Origin: Planctomycetota bacterium
GTDB taxonomy: Bacteria > Planctomycetota > Phycisphaerae > UBA1845
Assembly: GCA_024275565.1 (NCBI GenBank)
Contig: JAJRYY010000006.1
Span: 1-45,856 of the forward strand
DNA length: 45,856 nucleotides
Direction: 5' to 3'
Part shown: piece by piece, positions 30,975 to 40,073 of the stretch
Numbering within the stretch: position 1 is the first letter of the stretch
Layout: each line of letters opens with the position of its first letter
The notes under the pieces: generated by a model
Seen by the model: only the letters and a program-made list of their open reading frames with translations
Databases searched by the model: none
What the model was told of the DNA's origin: nothing
Position numbers and translations under genes: made by a program

Positions 30975-31244
30975 ATGAGTCTGGTTCGTGTGTGTTTCTT
31001 GCTTGCAGTGTTTGGCGCGGTGGGCGTACTGACTGTTGCGTTGCGTGCTGAGCAGACCCGGTCTCATGCAAGGGTTGAGAAACTTCGTCTGGAGCGGGTG
31101 TCGCTTCGACGTGAGCTTTGGGACGTACAGTTGGGCATCGCCCGGCTTCGATCGCCTGATCGTATTCGGGACCGCGTGGCGCGCTGGTTTCCGGACACCG
31201 TTGACACACAGGTGGTGGATTCTGGTATGAGAAGCTCGGAGTGA
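30975..31244 (+). CDS. FtsL-like division protein
   Basis: The 89-residue bitopic membrane protein has a hydrophobic helix VRVCFLLAVFGAVGVLTVAL (about residues 4-23) and a charged coiled-coil-like stretch with leucines at heptad spacing (EKLRLERVSLRRELWDVQLGIARL). The terminal LRSPDRIRDRVARWF matches the short motif often found at the end of FtsL proteins. FtsL forms a complex with FtsB and FtsQ that activates FtsW and FtsI. Sequence identity in this family is low, so the name rests mainly on topology and position just upstream of ftsI. Confidence 0.75.
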   Translation: MSLVRVCFLLAVFGAVGVLTVALRAEQTRSHARVEKLRLERVSLRRELWDVQLGIARLRSPDRIRDRVARWFPDTVDTQVVDSGMRSSE

Positions 31245-31342
31245 TGTGTTGTTGCTGGTAGCTGCGTGATTCAGAAGGCTGTCGCAGCGAGTGGAAGTTT
31301 GCTGCAGTTCAAAATGGCGCAGTGTTGTGGAAGGTTGACACA

Positions 31343-33238
31343 GTGAGTGGAAAAGCAGTGGCTGGCCAGGATCGATGGTTCAACACAATGGGCCCTTTGA
31401 TCCTGGTCTGCCTCTGTCTCATTTTTTGCTTTTTGTTTGCACGTCTTATTCATATCAATACCTACCCTGCGGAGAAACTTCGCAGAATTGTGGATCGTCA
31501 GCAGCGTAGCGTGACGCCGGTTCCTGCCCGGCGGGGTTCGGTATTTGACGTTGAGGGTCGACTTCTTGCTGGAACGCGTCTACGACCGAGCGTGTTTGCT
31601 GATCCGTCCCTGATCGACAACTTTTCCGAGACAGCCCGCAAGTTGGCACCCGTGCTGGAGCTTCCTGCTGGTGCGATTGAGCAGGAGCTTCGTGAAGCAC
31701 GGGAGCGGCGTAGCAGGTTCTGCTGGTTGAAACGTGGACTGGAGTCGCCCGACGCCCTCGCAGTCCAGGCCTTGAGATTGCGAGGAATCGGCACGCGTGA
31801 CGAGCCTAAGCGTTTTTACCTCATGGGATCGTTGATGTCGCAGACGCTTGGAATCGTGAGTCGTGACGGAAACGGGCTTGAGGGGTTGGAATATTATTAC
31901 GACGAACATCTGCGTGGCGTTGACGGGCGGCGTGTGACCGTTCGCGACGGAAGTCGGTCTCGCCGGCTGATGCGGTCGCGTGACGAGCAATGCGTGGATC
32001 CTCGGGATGGCGGACACCTAGTATTAACGCTTGATTCCGTGATTCAGTCTTCGCTGGAGAAACATCTGCGTGAGGCAGTCTTGAGATTTGAGGCGTCCGG
32101 CGGGGTCGGCGTTGTGATGTCCCCTCACACGGGCGATGTGTTGGCGATGGGTCAATGGCCGACGTTTGATGCGAATACGTTTCGTGATGCCGATGCGAGC
32201 GATGATTTGAGCAATGATGCGAGCGAGCCTGAAGATCCGAAGGAGCGTGAAAAACGTGCGCTGTTAGCGCGTCGGAACCGGGCTGTTTGCAACGCCGTTG
32301 AACCTGGAAGCATATTCAAACCGTTTGTGGCGAGCGGTGCTTTGCTGGCTGGTGTGGTTGACCTGGAAGAGTCGTTCGACTGTGGACGTGGGACGCATCT
32401 TTTTGGGCGACGGCTGATGCACGATTCGCATGCGAGTGGTGTTCTGGACTTTAACGGGATCATCGCTCAGAGCAGCAACATCGGGATGGGTTATCTCGCC
32501 GAGCGAATGGGCGATGAAGCCATATACAATATTGTCCGGAGTTTTGGGTTTGGCCGTCGGACCGGCGTGAAGTTTCCAGGTGAGGCGACCGGATTGTTAC
32601 GTCCACTGAAACGGTGGACGAGCTGGTCAACGACCTCGATTCCGATCGGTCAGGAAGTGGCGGTCACACCGTTGCAGATGACGTCGTCTTTTTGTGCGAT
32701 CGTGAATGGTGGGGTTCTGTTGAAGCCCCGCCTCGTGCGTGCGATTTTGTCATCGGACGGGCGTTGTGATGAGCTTCGGGAGGGAGCGGACGTTGTTCGG
32801 GAGGTGCTCTCCGCGGAGGTTGCGGACTATATGCGTGAAGTGTCGCTCGTCGGTGTGGTGAAACATGGCGGTGGGAAAACGGCTGCTCTGGATCGGTGGC
32901 AGGTTCTGGGAAAAACGGGGACAGCTCAGGTACCGTATGAGGATGCCCCCGGATATGAACCGGATATGTACATCGGTTCGTTCGTGGGAGCAGCCCCTGC
33001 AGAAAATCCTGTCGTCGTCGTGCTGGTGATGATTCACAAGCCCAGGATGAAACTGGGGTATTATGGATCGAAGGTTGCTGCCCCGGCTGTAGGGCGTATT
33101 CTGGAGGATGTGTTGACGTATTGGGAGATTCCGGCGTCCCCGAATGCTGCAGATGAGGAATGGGCCCTTGACTCGGGTGACGAGGCGATGGCGGATGTGG
33201 TTGATTATCGGGTAGAATCGTCGCTCAATGAACGCTGA
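31343..33238 (+). CDS. ftsI: Penicillin-binding protein 2/3 (class B, septal transpeptidase)
   Basis: FtsI crosslinks septal peptidoglycan in the periplasm. GTG 31343 follows GGAAGG by 8 bases. A cytoplasmic stub and one membrane helix (PLILVCLCLIFCFLFARL) precede the pedestal domain, which begins RRGSVFDVEGRLLA. The transpeptidase motifs are SIFK in EPGSIFKPF (Ser about residue 323), SSN (about 377) and KTGT (about 524). The C-terminus has no PASTA domain. An acidic insert (ASDDLSNDASEPEDPKERE) sits before the SxxK region. The end overlaps murE by 11 bases. Confidence 0.95.
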   Translation: MSGKAVAGQDRWFNTMGPLILVCLCLIFCFLFARLIHINTYPAEKLRRIVDRQQRSVTPVPARRGSVFDVEGRLLAGTRLRPSVFADPSLIDNFSETARKLAPVLELPAGAIEQELREARERRSRFCWLKRGLESPDALAVQALRLRGIGTRDEPKRFYLMGSLMSQTLGIVSRDGNGLEGLEYYYDEHLRGVDGRRVTVRDGSRSRRLMRSRDEQCVDPRDGGHLVLTLDSVIQSSLEKHLREAVLRFEASGGVGVVMSPHTGDVLAMGQWPTFDANTFRDADASDDLSNDASEPEDPKEREKRALLARRNRAVCNAVEPGSIFKPFVASGALLAGVVDLEESFDCGRGTHLFGRRLMHDSHASGVLDFNGIIAQSSNIGMGYLAERMGDEAIYNIVRSFGFGRRTGVKFPGEATGLLRPLKRWTSWSTTSIPIGQEVAVTPLQMTSSFCAIVNGGVLLKPRLVRAILSSDGRCDELREGADVVREVLSAEVADYMREVSLVGVVKHGGGKTAALDRWQVLGKTGTAQVPYEDAPGYEPDMYIGSFVGAAPAENPVVVVLVMIHKPRMKLGYYGSKVAAPAVGRILEDVLTYWEIPASPNAADEEWALDSGDEAMADVVDYRVESSLNER

Positions 33239-34793
33239 TGATAGACAAGATGGCGTCTGGCTGGATTTTCTGGAGCTGATGAAAGCGGCTGGCGTGACGT
33301 TTGGGGAGAGCGTCAACTGCGACGTTGAGCTTTCGGTGTCGGGGGTGACAAGTGATTCGCGGAAGGTGCGTCCTGGCGATGTCTTTGTGGCACTTCAGGG
33401 GGTACGGTCGGATGGGCGGGCGTTTGTCGATGATGCGATCCAGGCGGGAGCCAGGGTGGTTGTGAGTGAATCGGCGGCTGCGAGTGTGGATCGGGTGGCG
33501 GACATGAAGGGCGTGGCTGGTATCCGGGTGCATGATGCGCACACCGCGCTTGCACGACTGGCGGCTGCGTTTGAGGGGTTCGGTGCTGGTGGTCCGCACG
33601 CAGGGATGAAGCTGGTCGGGGTGACGGGGACCAACGGTAAAAGCACCACAGCCATCCTGCTCCGAACGATCTTGCAGGCTGCTGATCATCCGACGGCGTT
33701 GCTGGGAACGATCGGGTACGATTTACTGGGTGAACACGTGGTCGCACAATGGACCACCCCCCCGCCGGTGGTGCTGTATCACTACCTGGCCAAAGCCTCG
33801 CAGCGTGGAGCAACACATGCGGTCATGGAGGTGTCCAGTCACGCGTTGGCGCAGTCTCGTTGCGATGGGCATCGGTTTTCTGTCGGAATCTTCACGAATC
33901 TCACGGGGGACCATCTCGACTATCACGGAACCCCCGAAGCCTATCTGGCTGCCAAGCGGCGGTTGTTTGAGTCGCTGGACGATCAGGCGACGGCGATGGT
34001 GAACGCAGATGATCCATCCAGCATCGCAATGGTTGAGGGATGCAGGGCGAAGGTTCTGCGGTTCGGACTTGGCGATCGCGCAGAGTTTCGAGCGGAGAAC
34101 GTCCGATACAGTATTGAGGGCACTCGGTTTCGCCTGTTCACACCTGCCGGAGCGATTGACATCTCCATGAAACTGTGCGGTGCATACAACGTCTCAAACG
34201 CGTTGGCGGCGGCGGGAGCAGCCGAAACACTTGGCGTCTCACTGGATCAGATTCGTCGCGGGCTGGAGGGAATCGGTCGGGTTCCGGGACGTCTGGAACG
34301 CGTGGACGCAGGATCTTTGAAGTTTCACGTTTTCGTAGATTTCGCACATACGGATGACGCCCTGGTGAATGTGCTGTCAACTCTGCGACCCCTCACACAG
34401 AACCGCTTAATCTGCGTCTTCGGATGCGGCGGGAACCGGGATGAAAGCAAGCGTCCTCGCATGGCGCGTGCGGTCGAGCGATTTTGCGATCTTGCAATCC
34501 TGACGAGCGACAATCCGCGAAAGGAAGACCCCGACAAGATCATTGCAGACATCGCCACAGGATTTTCGGATATCGCAGAATGCACCGTCCGTGTGGAACC
34601 CGACAGGCGCCGGGCGATCGGAGAAGCGATTGCGATGGCAACACCCGGTGACACCGTGTTGATCGCGGGCAAGGGGCATGAGGATTATCAAATCGTAGGC
34701 GATCAGCAGTTGCCTTTCGATGACGCGGAGGAGGTTCGAATCCATCTGCAGCGAATCACACGCAACACCAGCCACTGCGGAGTGGATGGATGA
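33228..34793 (+). CDS. murE: UDP-MurNAc-L-Ala-D-Glu:meso-diaminopimelate ligase
   Basis: MurE adds the third amino acid of the stem peptide in the cytoplasm using ATP. Blocks are VTSDSRKVRPGDVFVAL (UDP-substrate domain), P-loop GTNGKST (about residues 134-140), EVSSHALAQSR, TNLTGDHLDYHGT with the Mur-family HLDYHG, and VFVDFAHTDDAL. The specificity loop SDNPRKEDP (Asp428 to Arg431) is the DNPR signature of meso-diaminopimelate enzymes, predicting a Dap-type wall. The start overlaps the ftsI end, and the stop overlaps the murF start as ATGA. Confidence 0.96.
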   Translation: MNADDRQDGVWLDFLELMKAAGVTFGESVNCDVELSVSGVTSDSRKVRPGDVFVALQGVRSDGRAFVDDAIQAGARVVVSESAAASVDRVADMKGVAGIRVHDAHTALARLAAAFEGFGAGGPHAGMKLVGVTGTNGKSTTAILLRTILQAADHPTALLGTIGYDLLGEHVVAQWTTPPPVVLYHYLAKASQRGATHAVMEVSSHALAQSRCDGHRFSVGIFTNLTGDHLDYHGTPEAYLAAKRRLFESLDDQATAMVNADDPSSIAMVEGCRAKVLRFGLGDRAEFRAENVRYSIEGTRFRLFTPAGAIDISMKLCGAYNVSNALAAAGAAETLGVSLDQIRRGLEGIGRVPGRLERVDAGSLKFHVFVDFAHTDDALVNVLSTLRPLTQNRLICVFGCGGNRDESKRPRMARAVERFCDLAILTSDNPRKEDPDKIIADIATGFSDIAECTVRVEPDRRRAIGEAIAMATPGDTVLIAGKGHEDYQIVGDQQLPFDDAEEVRIHLQRITRNTSHCGVDG

Positions 34794-36253
34794 TTCCGTT
34801 GACATTGGACGAAATCGTGCGCGTGATCGGCGGACGGAGCGAACGCCCGGTGCAACCGTTCTCCATCACCGGAGTTTCGACAGATTCGCGCTCGTGTACC
34901 GATGGCGATTTGTTTGTTGCGATCCGTGGAGACCGTTTCGACGGGCATGAATATGTACAAAATGCGATGCAGAATGGCGCAATCGCCACCATCGTGGATC
35001 GTGAAATGGATGCCAGTCACCGACTCGTGATTCGCGTAGAGGATTGCGTCGAGGCATTGGGAAAGCTCGCCGCTTTTCATCGCAATCAGACCTCCTTCAC
35101 AGTGATTGCTGTCACTGGCAGCAATGGCAAGACAACGACCAAGGGGATGATTGGCCATGTGCTGGGCAGGCATTTACTCGGACGATCTGCCGAAAAAAGT
35201 TACAACAATCACATTGGCGTACCCCTCACACTGTTGTCCACCAGACTGGGGGATGAATTCCTCGTGGTCGAAATAGGCACCAATGCGGTCGGTGAGGTGC
35301 GATCGTTGTCCTTGCTGGCTACCCCCAATATCTGCATCATCACATCTGTCAGCGAAGCCCACCTGGCTGGCTTTGGATCCGTTGAAGCTGTCGCAACGGA
35401 GAAGGCGTCTCTGCTGGACGGGTTGCGACCGGGCGGGTTGGCGATTGTCAACGCCGATTCTCCCGAGCTGATGCACAGAGTCCTGCAGAGGGAGGAACCT
35501 TGTGCGATGGTCACCTTCGGGTTCAGCCAGCACGCGGACGTACGCGTGACAGAATGCGTCGCAACGCTGGAAGGTGTGACCTACACGTTGAACGATAAAT
35601 TTTCAGGACGACTCCGTCTGCTGGGGCGACACAATGCGCTCAATGCGGCTGCGACCTTCGCAGCCTGTCGCCGACTGAATGTGGAACCGGAAGCGATTCT
35701 GCACGCGCTGGAGGATTTCCAACCCCCACCGATGCGGCTGAATGTCTCGCGGTGCGGCGATCTCACGCTGGTGGACGACTCCTACAATGCAAATCCATCG
35801 AGCATGGCAGCTGCGATTGGTGTCATAAGCAGGAACGCCGGAGCAGATAAAGGTGTGGGAAGACGCGTGTTCATCGTGGGCGATATGCTGGAGCTGGGCG
35901 ATGAAGCGGTATCCCATCATGAACGCACAGGACGACTGTTGCGCGAAGCTGGTGCAGACCTGGTGATCGCAGTTGGGACGCATGCAGGAGATGTGGCACG
36001 GGGGGTGCGAGATGGATGCAACCTGGGCGATGGTGTTGAAACGCACGCCGTCGATGACGCGGAGGAGGTCTGCCGATCGCTTCGTGATTGGTTATGCCCA
36101 AATGATCTCGTGCTGGTGAAGGGGTCAAGGCGGATCGCGCTGGACCGTGTGACGCGGCGTATCCAGGAAGTCTTTGGGGAAGCTGTGGACGACGGGAAAG
36201 CTGTGGAAACAAAGAGTACGACAGATGGTACGAGCGGACTACAGAATTCGTAA
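34790..36253 (+). CDS. murF: UDP-MurNAc-tripeptide:D-Ala-D-Ala ligase
   Basis: MurF adds D-Ala-D-Ala to complete UDP-MurNAc-pentapeptide. It has STDSRSCTDGDLFVAI in the N-domain, P-loop GSNGKTTTKG (from about residue 110), NNHIGVPLTLL, EIGTNAVGEV, SVSEAHLAGFGS and DDSYNANPSSM (the MurF-specific DxYNANP motif), then a C-domain with VFIVGDMLELGDEA. The C-terminal 20 residues are polar and repetitive (VDDGKAVETKST). It is translationally coupled to murE through the ATGA overlap. Confidence 0.96.
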   Translation: MIPLTLDEIVRVIGGRSERPVQPFSITGVSTDSRSCTDGDLFVAIRGDRFDGHEYVQNAMQNGAIATIVDREMDASHRLVIRVEDCVEALGKLAAFHRNQTSFTVIAVTGSNGKTTTKGMIGHVLGRHLLGRSAEKSYNNHIGVPLTLLSTRLGDEFLVVEIGTNAVGEVRSLSLLATPNICIITSVSEAHLAGFGSVEAVATEKASLLDGLRPGGLAIVNADSPELMHRVLQREEPCAMVTFGFSQHADVRVTECVATLEGVTYTLNDKFSGRLRLLGRHNALNAAATFAACRRLNVEPEAILHALEDFQPPPMRLNVSRCGDLTLVDDSYNANPSSMAAAIGVISRNAGADKGVGRRVFIVGDMLELGDEAVSHHERTGRLLREAGADLVIAVGTHAGDVARGVRDGCNLGDGVETHAVDDAEEVCRSLRDWLCPNDLVLVKGSRRIALDRVTRRIQEVFGEAVDDGKAVETKSTTDGTSGLQNS

Positions 36254-36280
36254 TGATGAGGATGGCGGGAGGCAGAGGCG

Positions 36281-37423
36281 TTGTTTTATCACCTGTTTCG
36301 ACTATTGCTTGGCGGTGAGCATTATGCGTATGAAAATCCGCTCTTCAGGGCGACGCTTGCAGCCATTTTTTGCTTTTTCGCGGTGGTCCTGGCAGGTCCA
36401 TACGTCATCCGCCAGCTAACCCGGTTGAAGCTCGGCGATCGTCCGGAGTTTGACCACGCAGCCCTGAACGAGATGACTGCGGACAAATATGACGTTCCGA
36501 CCATGGGCGGGGTGCTCATCATTGCGGCGTTGGCGATGGGCATCATCGCCTTCGGAGACATCCTCAATTTCTACGTACAGATGGGACTATTGTGTCTTGT
36601 GTGGCTTGGAGCGCTCGGAGCCATAGACGACTGGTTGAAACTGACCGCCGGACTGAAATCCGGGACGCGCGACGGGCTGAGAATGTATGAAAAGCTGCTT
36701 TTCCAGGTCGGACTGGGTGTGCTGCTCGGCTACTTCATCTACCGCCACGGACAAAGCAACTATGCAGTCATCGGTCCCGCCAATGCGCCTCAGGAAATCG
36801 AAGCCTACCGGGTACTCATGGTCCCGTTTTACAAGCAGGGCTGGCTGCTCGGGACCGGAATATTCATGTTTCTGACGGTTCTGGTCGTCGCGGGCACGTC
36901 GAACGCGGTAAACTTTACGGACGGTCTGGATGGTCTGGCCTCCGGGTGCGTCGCCGTATGCAGCATCGTACTCATGATCCTGGCGTATGCGGCTGGCAGT
37001 GAAGAAATCGCAGCAAAATTACTCATCCCCCACGTTCCACGATCCGGTGAATTGTCCGTGATCGCCGGTAGCATGATGGGAAGTTGCCTCGGATTTTTAT
37101 GGCATAACTGCCACCCGGCCAAAGTCTTCATGGGTGACACCGGATCACTGCCATTGGGTGGTTTGATCGGATACATCGCGATCGTCACGCGGCAGGAATT
37201 GATGCTGTTGCTCGTCGGTGGTGTGTTTGTCGCAGAAGCGCTTTCCGTCATCCTGCAGGTAGGATATTTCAAATTGACCAGGGGGAAACGGTTGTTTCTA
37301 ATGGCGCCCATCCACCATCACTTTCAGTTGGCGGGATGGAGCGAAGTGCAAACGGTCGTTCGTTTCTGGCTGATCGCGGTCATGTGCGCAGTCTTTGCCC
37401 TGGCCACTGTGAAACTGCGGTAA
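36281..37423 (+). CDS. mraY: Phospho-MurNAc-pentapeptide translocase (lipid I synthase)
   Basis: MraY transfers phospho-MurNAc-pentapeptide to undecaprenyl phosphate in the inner membrane. About ten hydrophobic segments are visible. Catalytic and binding motifs are DVPTMGGVLI, AIDDWLKL (the Asp-Asp pair), NAVNFTDGLDGLASG, MGDTGSLPLGG, and PIHHHFQ near the C-terminus; the last residue of the usual HHHFE is Gln here. The start is TTG 36281 with GGGAGG 8 bases upstream; no ATG fits the family N-terminus better. A loose tandem array follows 35 bases after the stop. Confidence 0.96.
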   Translation: MFYHLFRLLLGGEHYAYENPLFRATLAAIFCFFAVVLAGPYVIRQLTRLKLGDRPEFDHAALNEMTADKYDVPTMGGVLIIAALAMGIIAFGDILNFYVQMGLLCLVWLGALGAIDDWLKLTAGLKSGTRDGLRMYEKLLFQVGLGVLLGYFIYRHGQSNYAVIGPANAPQEIEAYRVLMVPFYKQGWLLGTGIFMFLTVLVVAGTSNAVNFTDGLDGLASGCVAVCSIVLMILAYAAGSEEIAAKLLIPHVPRSGELSVIAGSMMGSCLGFLWHNCHPAKVFMGDTGSLPLGGLIGYIAIVTRQELMLLLVGGVFVAEALSVILQVGYFKLTRGKRLFLMAPIHHHFQLAGWSEVQTVVRFWLIAVMCAVFALATVKLR

Positions 37424-37458
37424 TGCAGAACAACTACACCCGGATGCAACCTTATGCC

Positions 37459-37537
37459 GTTCGCAGAATCCGCATGCAGTTCGCAGGGTCCGCATGTAGG
37501 GTCCGCTGTGATCGGTAGCTCGTAGGGTCCGCTGTGC
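37459..37537. repeat. 20-bp tandem duplication plus related repeats between mraY and ftsW
   Basis: gttcgcagaatccgcatgca (37459-37478) and gttcgcagggtccgcatgta (37479-37498) differ at three bases. The motif gggtccgctgtg then recurs twice to about 37537. The array fills most of the 200-base gap between two otherwise tightly packed cell wall genes. Confidence 0.8.
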
Positions 37538-37625
37538 GGACCGTTGGGTAGAGAGAGTGTTCGACACTGAATATAAACGTCTGCAATGAACAAATCGCAG
37601 CAACAGACCGTCAGGGATGACGATT

Positions 37626-38822
37626 ATGCAACACGAAGAAAACGGTTCCAATGCACTGAGTACCTGGCTGATCATCGTCACGGGAATCCTGATGATGATC
37701 GGCGTGGTGATTCAGGCGTCCGCCGGGACGTCTTTGGATCATTCCCTGGCCGATGTGATCACAAAGGATCAAAGCCCGCTCGCAAGGCAGTGGCTTTTCG
37801 CTGCCATCGGGTTCTGTGTCCTGGTTGCATCGTCCTATATCGACCCTGCCATCCTGCGATGGCGGGAGGGATCGCTTTTTCAACCGTCGCTCCTGTTGCT
37901 GGCGTTGGCTGTGGTAGCGCTGGGAGCGGTGTGGGTTCCGGGGATCGGCGTCATACGCAACAGCCGGGCAAGATGGATCGATCTGGGCGTCATCGGTTTC
38001 CAGGCGTCCGAACTCGCGAAACCAGCCATCGTCGTCTTCCTGGCTGCCTTCCTGTCAGGACGAAAAACCAGAAAGGCTGACCCGGGATTGTGGTGGCCTA
38101 TGCTCATTCTCGCACTGCTGTGCGGTATGATCGGAAATGAGGATTTCGGAACCGCAGTCCTTCTCGCCGCAGTGGGCGGATCCATGCTGCTGGTCCGGGG
38201 AATTCGGATCGCAACCCTGGCAGCCTGGGCAATCCCGGCCGTCGGGGCGATCGTCGCCATGTTCTTCACCCATGAATACCGGATGAAGCGGTTGTTGGGG
38301 TTCCTGCGAATCTGGGAAGATCCATTCGGGAAGGGGTATCACCAGATCCAGTCGCTGGCTGCAATCGCCTCTGGAGGATGGACAGGTCAGGGTCTGGGGT
38401 CCGGAATGGCAAAACAGGGGTATTTACCTGAATATCGGACGGATTTCATCTTCGCACTCCTATGCGAGGAAACCGGAATCCTCGGTGGCGGTATTGTGAT
38501 TTTACTCTTCACCGCATTCGTCGTCCTCGGAATCTTGGCCATGAATCGCGTCGCAACCGACGACGGCGGTTTCCGAAAATTATTCATTTTCGGCATCACA
38601 GCCACCATCGCGTTCCAGGCATTGATGAATATCGCGGTGGTCACTGTGGTGGCGCCCACCAAGGGGATCGCCCTGCCATTCATCTCCGCCGGCGGATCCA
38701 GCTTATTGATATTCTGCCTCACGGTAGGACTGCTCGCTGGCGCGGTCCGTCCCCGGCAGGCTGATATGACTGGCATGGCGACGCTTGGCGTAAGTGGACC
38801 ACTGCCAGATCCGGCATCATGA
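37626..38822 (+). CDS. ftsW: Septal peptidoglycan polymerase of the SEDS family
   Basis: FtsW polymerises lipid II glycan strands at the septum with FtsI. About ten membrane segments are visible. SEDS signatures are NSRARWIDLGVIGFQASELAKPA, GTAVLLAAVGG, the loop YHQIQSLAAIASGGWTGQGLG, and TDFIFALLCEETG with the catalytic-site Asp. The C-terminal block is PTKGIALPFISAGGSSLL. AGGGA lies 8 bases before ATG 37626; ATG 37617 is an alternative. The stop overlaps the murG start (ATGA). Confidence 0.95.
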   Translation: MQHEENGSNALSTWLIIVTGILMMIGVVIQASAGTSLDHSLADVITKDQSPLARQWLFAAIGFCVLVASSYIDPAILRWREGSLFQPSLLLLALAVVALGAVWVPGIGVIRNSRARWIDLGVIGFQASELAKPAIVVFLAAFLSGRKTRKADPGLWWPMLILALLCGMIGNEDFGTAVLLAAVGGSMLLVRGIRIATLAAWAIPAVGAIVAMFFTHEYRMKRLLGFLRIWEDPFGKGYHQIQSLAAIASGGWTGQGLGSGMAKQGYLPEYRTDFIFALLCEETGILGGGIVILLFTAFVVLGILAMNRVATDDGGFRKLFIFGITATIAFQALMNIAVVTVVAPTKGIALPFISAGGSSLLIFCLTVGLLAGAVRPRQADMTGMATLGVSGPLPDPAS

Positions 38823-40000
38823 CCCCCTCAGATGCCGATCACGATGACGCCCCGCTCATCTGCTTCGCTGGTGGCGGTACGGGTGGGCATATTTACCCAC
38901 TCATAAGCCTTGCACACGCATTCAAGCGTCGCTTCAAGAATGCACGCTTCACTTTTCTCACCACAAATCGAGACATCGACGCCAGAATCCTCGCATCAGC
39001 AGATCTACCCGCGACTGCCCGAAGCACCGGATCGGGAAAACTCCCTACCTCAACACAGATCATCGCTCAACCCGTTCGGCCGCTCCCCTCGTCACCCCTC
39101 CAAGCGATCGCGTTTTTCAGACATTGGCGGGCATCCACTGCTCAGGTCTCGAAACTGCTCACACAATGTCGCCCCGCGTTCGTGATCGGCAGCGGCGGAT
39201 TCGGGAGCGGCCCCCCGATCTCCGTCGCCCACCGGATGGGGATCCACACGTCGCTTCTGAATCCCGACGCCGTGCCCGGCAAAGCCAATCGCTACCTCGG
39301 GAAGATGGCTGATCTCATCTTCGCACAGTGGGACTGTACGCGCGAAGCGTTTCGACATCCGGAACGTGTGATGGTCACCGGCTGCCCGGTCCGGGAGGGG
39401 ATGAAGCGGGTCGATCGGGATCGCGCGATGTCGCATTTCGGACTCGACCCAAATTGTAAAATCTTGTTGGTCACAGGTGCGTCGCAGGGTGCGCGGTCAA
39501 TCAATGAAGCGATCGTGTCAGCCATGGACAAACTCCAGCATATTCCCGGCTGGCAAATACTCCACCTCACGGGCGAGGCGGATTTATGCACGGTCCAGGC
39601 CGCCTACGCCGAGTGCAACATCCGAGCAAAAGCGGTCGCCTACACGGATCGAATGGCTGATGCGTTGTCGATCGCGGATCTGGTTCTGTCCCGGGCGGGT
39701 GCATCGACGCTTGCAGAATTGACAGTGATGGGCGTTCCGTCGGTGCTCATGCCCTATCCCTACCATCGGGATCGCCATCAGCACGCCAACGCGAGCGAAC
39801 TCGAAAAATGCGGAGCTGCAGTGCTGCTTGAAGACCGGATCACACCCGATGAAAACGCCCCCAGATTGCATAAGATTCTGGCGACCTTGATGAGCGACGA
39901 GGCGAGACGATCGGAGATGGCGCGGCGTGCGAAATCGCTCGGACACCCCACGGCTGCGGATGATATTGTCGAAGCCTTGTGCTGCAGCGTTACCACCTAA
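38819..40000 (+). CDS. murG: UDP-GlcNAc:MurNAc-pentapeptide-lipid GlcNAc transferase (lipid II synthase)
   Basis: MurG adds GlcNAc to lipid I on the cytoplasmic face of the membrane. The first G-loop is FAGGGTGGHIYPLISLA; the second glycine-rich segment is VIGSGGFGSGPP. Next are LNPDAVPGKANR (in place of the common EQN-x-x-PG-x-x-N), TGCPVREGM, LLVTGASQGARSINEA, and the UDP-GlcNAc site YTDRMADALSIADLVLSRAGASTLAEL with MPYPYHRDRHQHANA. Translation is coupled to ftsW by the ATGA overlap. After its stop the operon is interrupted by an opposite-strand segment. Confidence 0.95.
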   Translation: MTPSDADHDDAPLICFAGGGTGGHIYPLISLAHAFKRRFKNARFTFLTTNRDIDARILASADLPATARSTGSGKLPTSTQIIAQPVRPLPSSPLQAIAFFRHWRASTAQVSKLLTQCRPAFVIGSGGFGSGPPISVAHRMGIHTSLLNPDAVPGKANRYLGKMADLIFAQWDCTREAFRHPERVMVTGCPVREGMKRVDRDRAMSHFGLDPNCKILLVTGASQGARSINEAIVSAMDKLQHIPGWQILHLTGEADLCTVQAAYAECNIRAKAVAYTDRMADALSIADLVLSRAGASTLAELTVMGVPSVLMPYPYHRDRHQHANASELEKCGAAVLLEDRITPDENAPRLHKILATLMSDEARRSEMARRAKSLGHPTAADDIVEALCCSVTT

Positions 40001-40021
40001 TGCTTCGTCCATCCTAAAATG

Positions 40022-40059
40022 ACGGGTGCCACTGGTATGTCGATGCCGGGCAGTGCCCG
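40022..40059. repeat. Palindromic REP-like element after murG
   Basis: GGGTGCCACTGG near 40024 is followed by the palindrome GGGCA-G-TGCCC at about 40049-40059. The GGGTGCCAC core reappears in inverted orientation at 41402-41408, on the other side of the inserted segment. Confidence 0.45.
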
Positions 40060-40073
40060 AACTACCTGGCTAG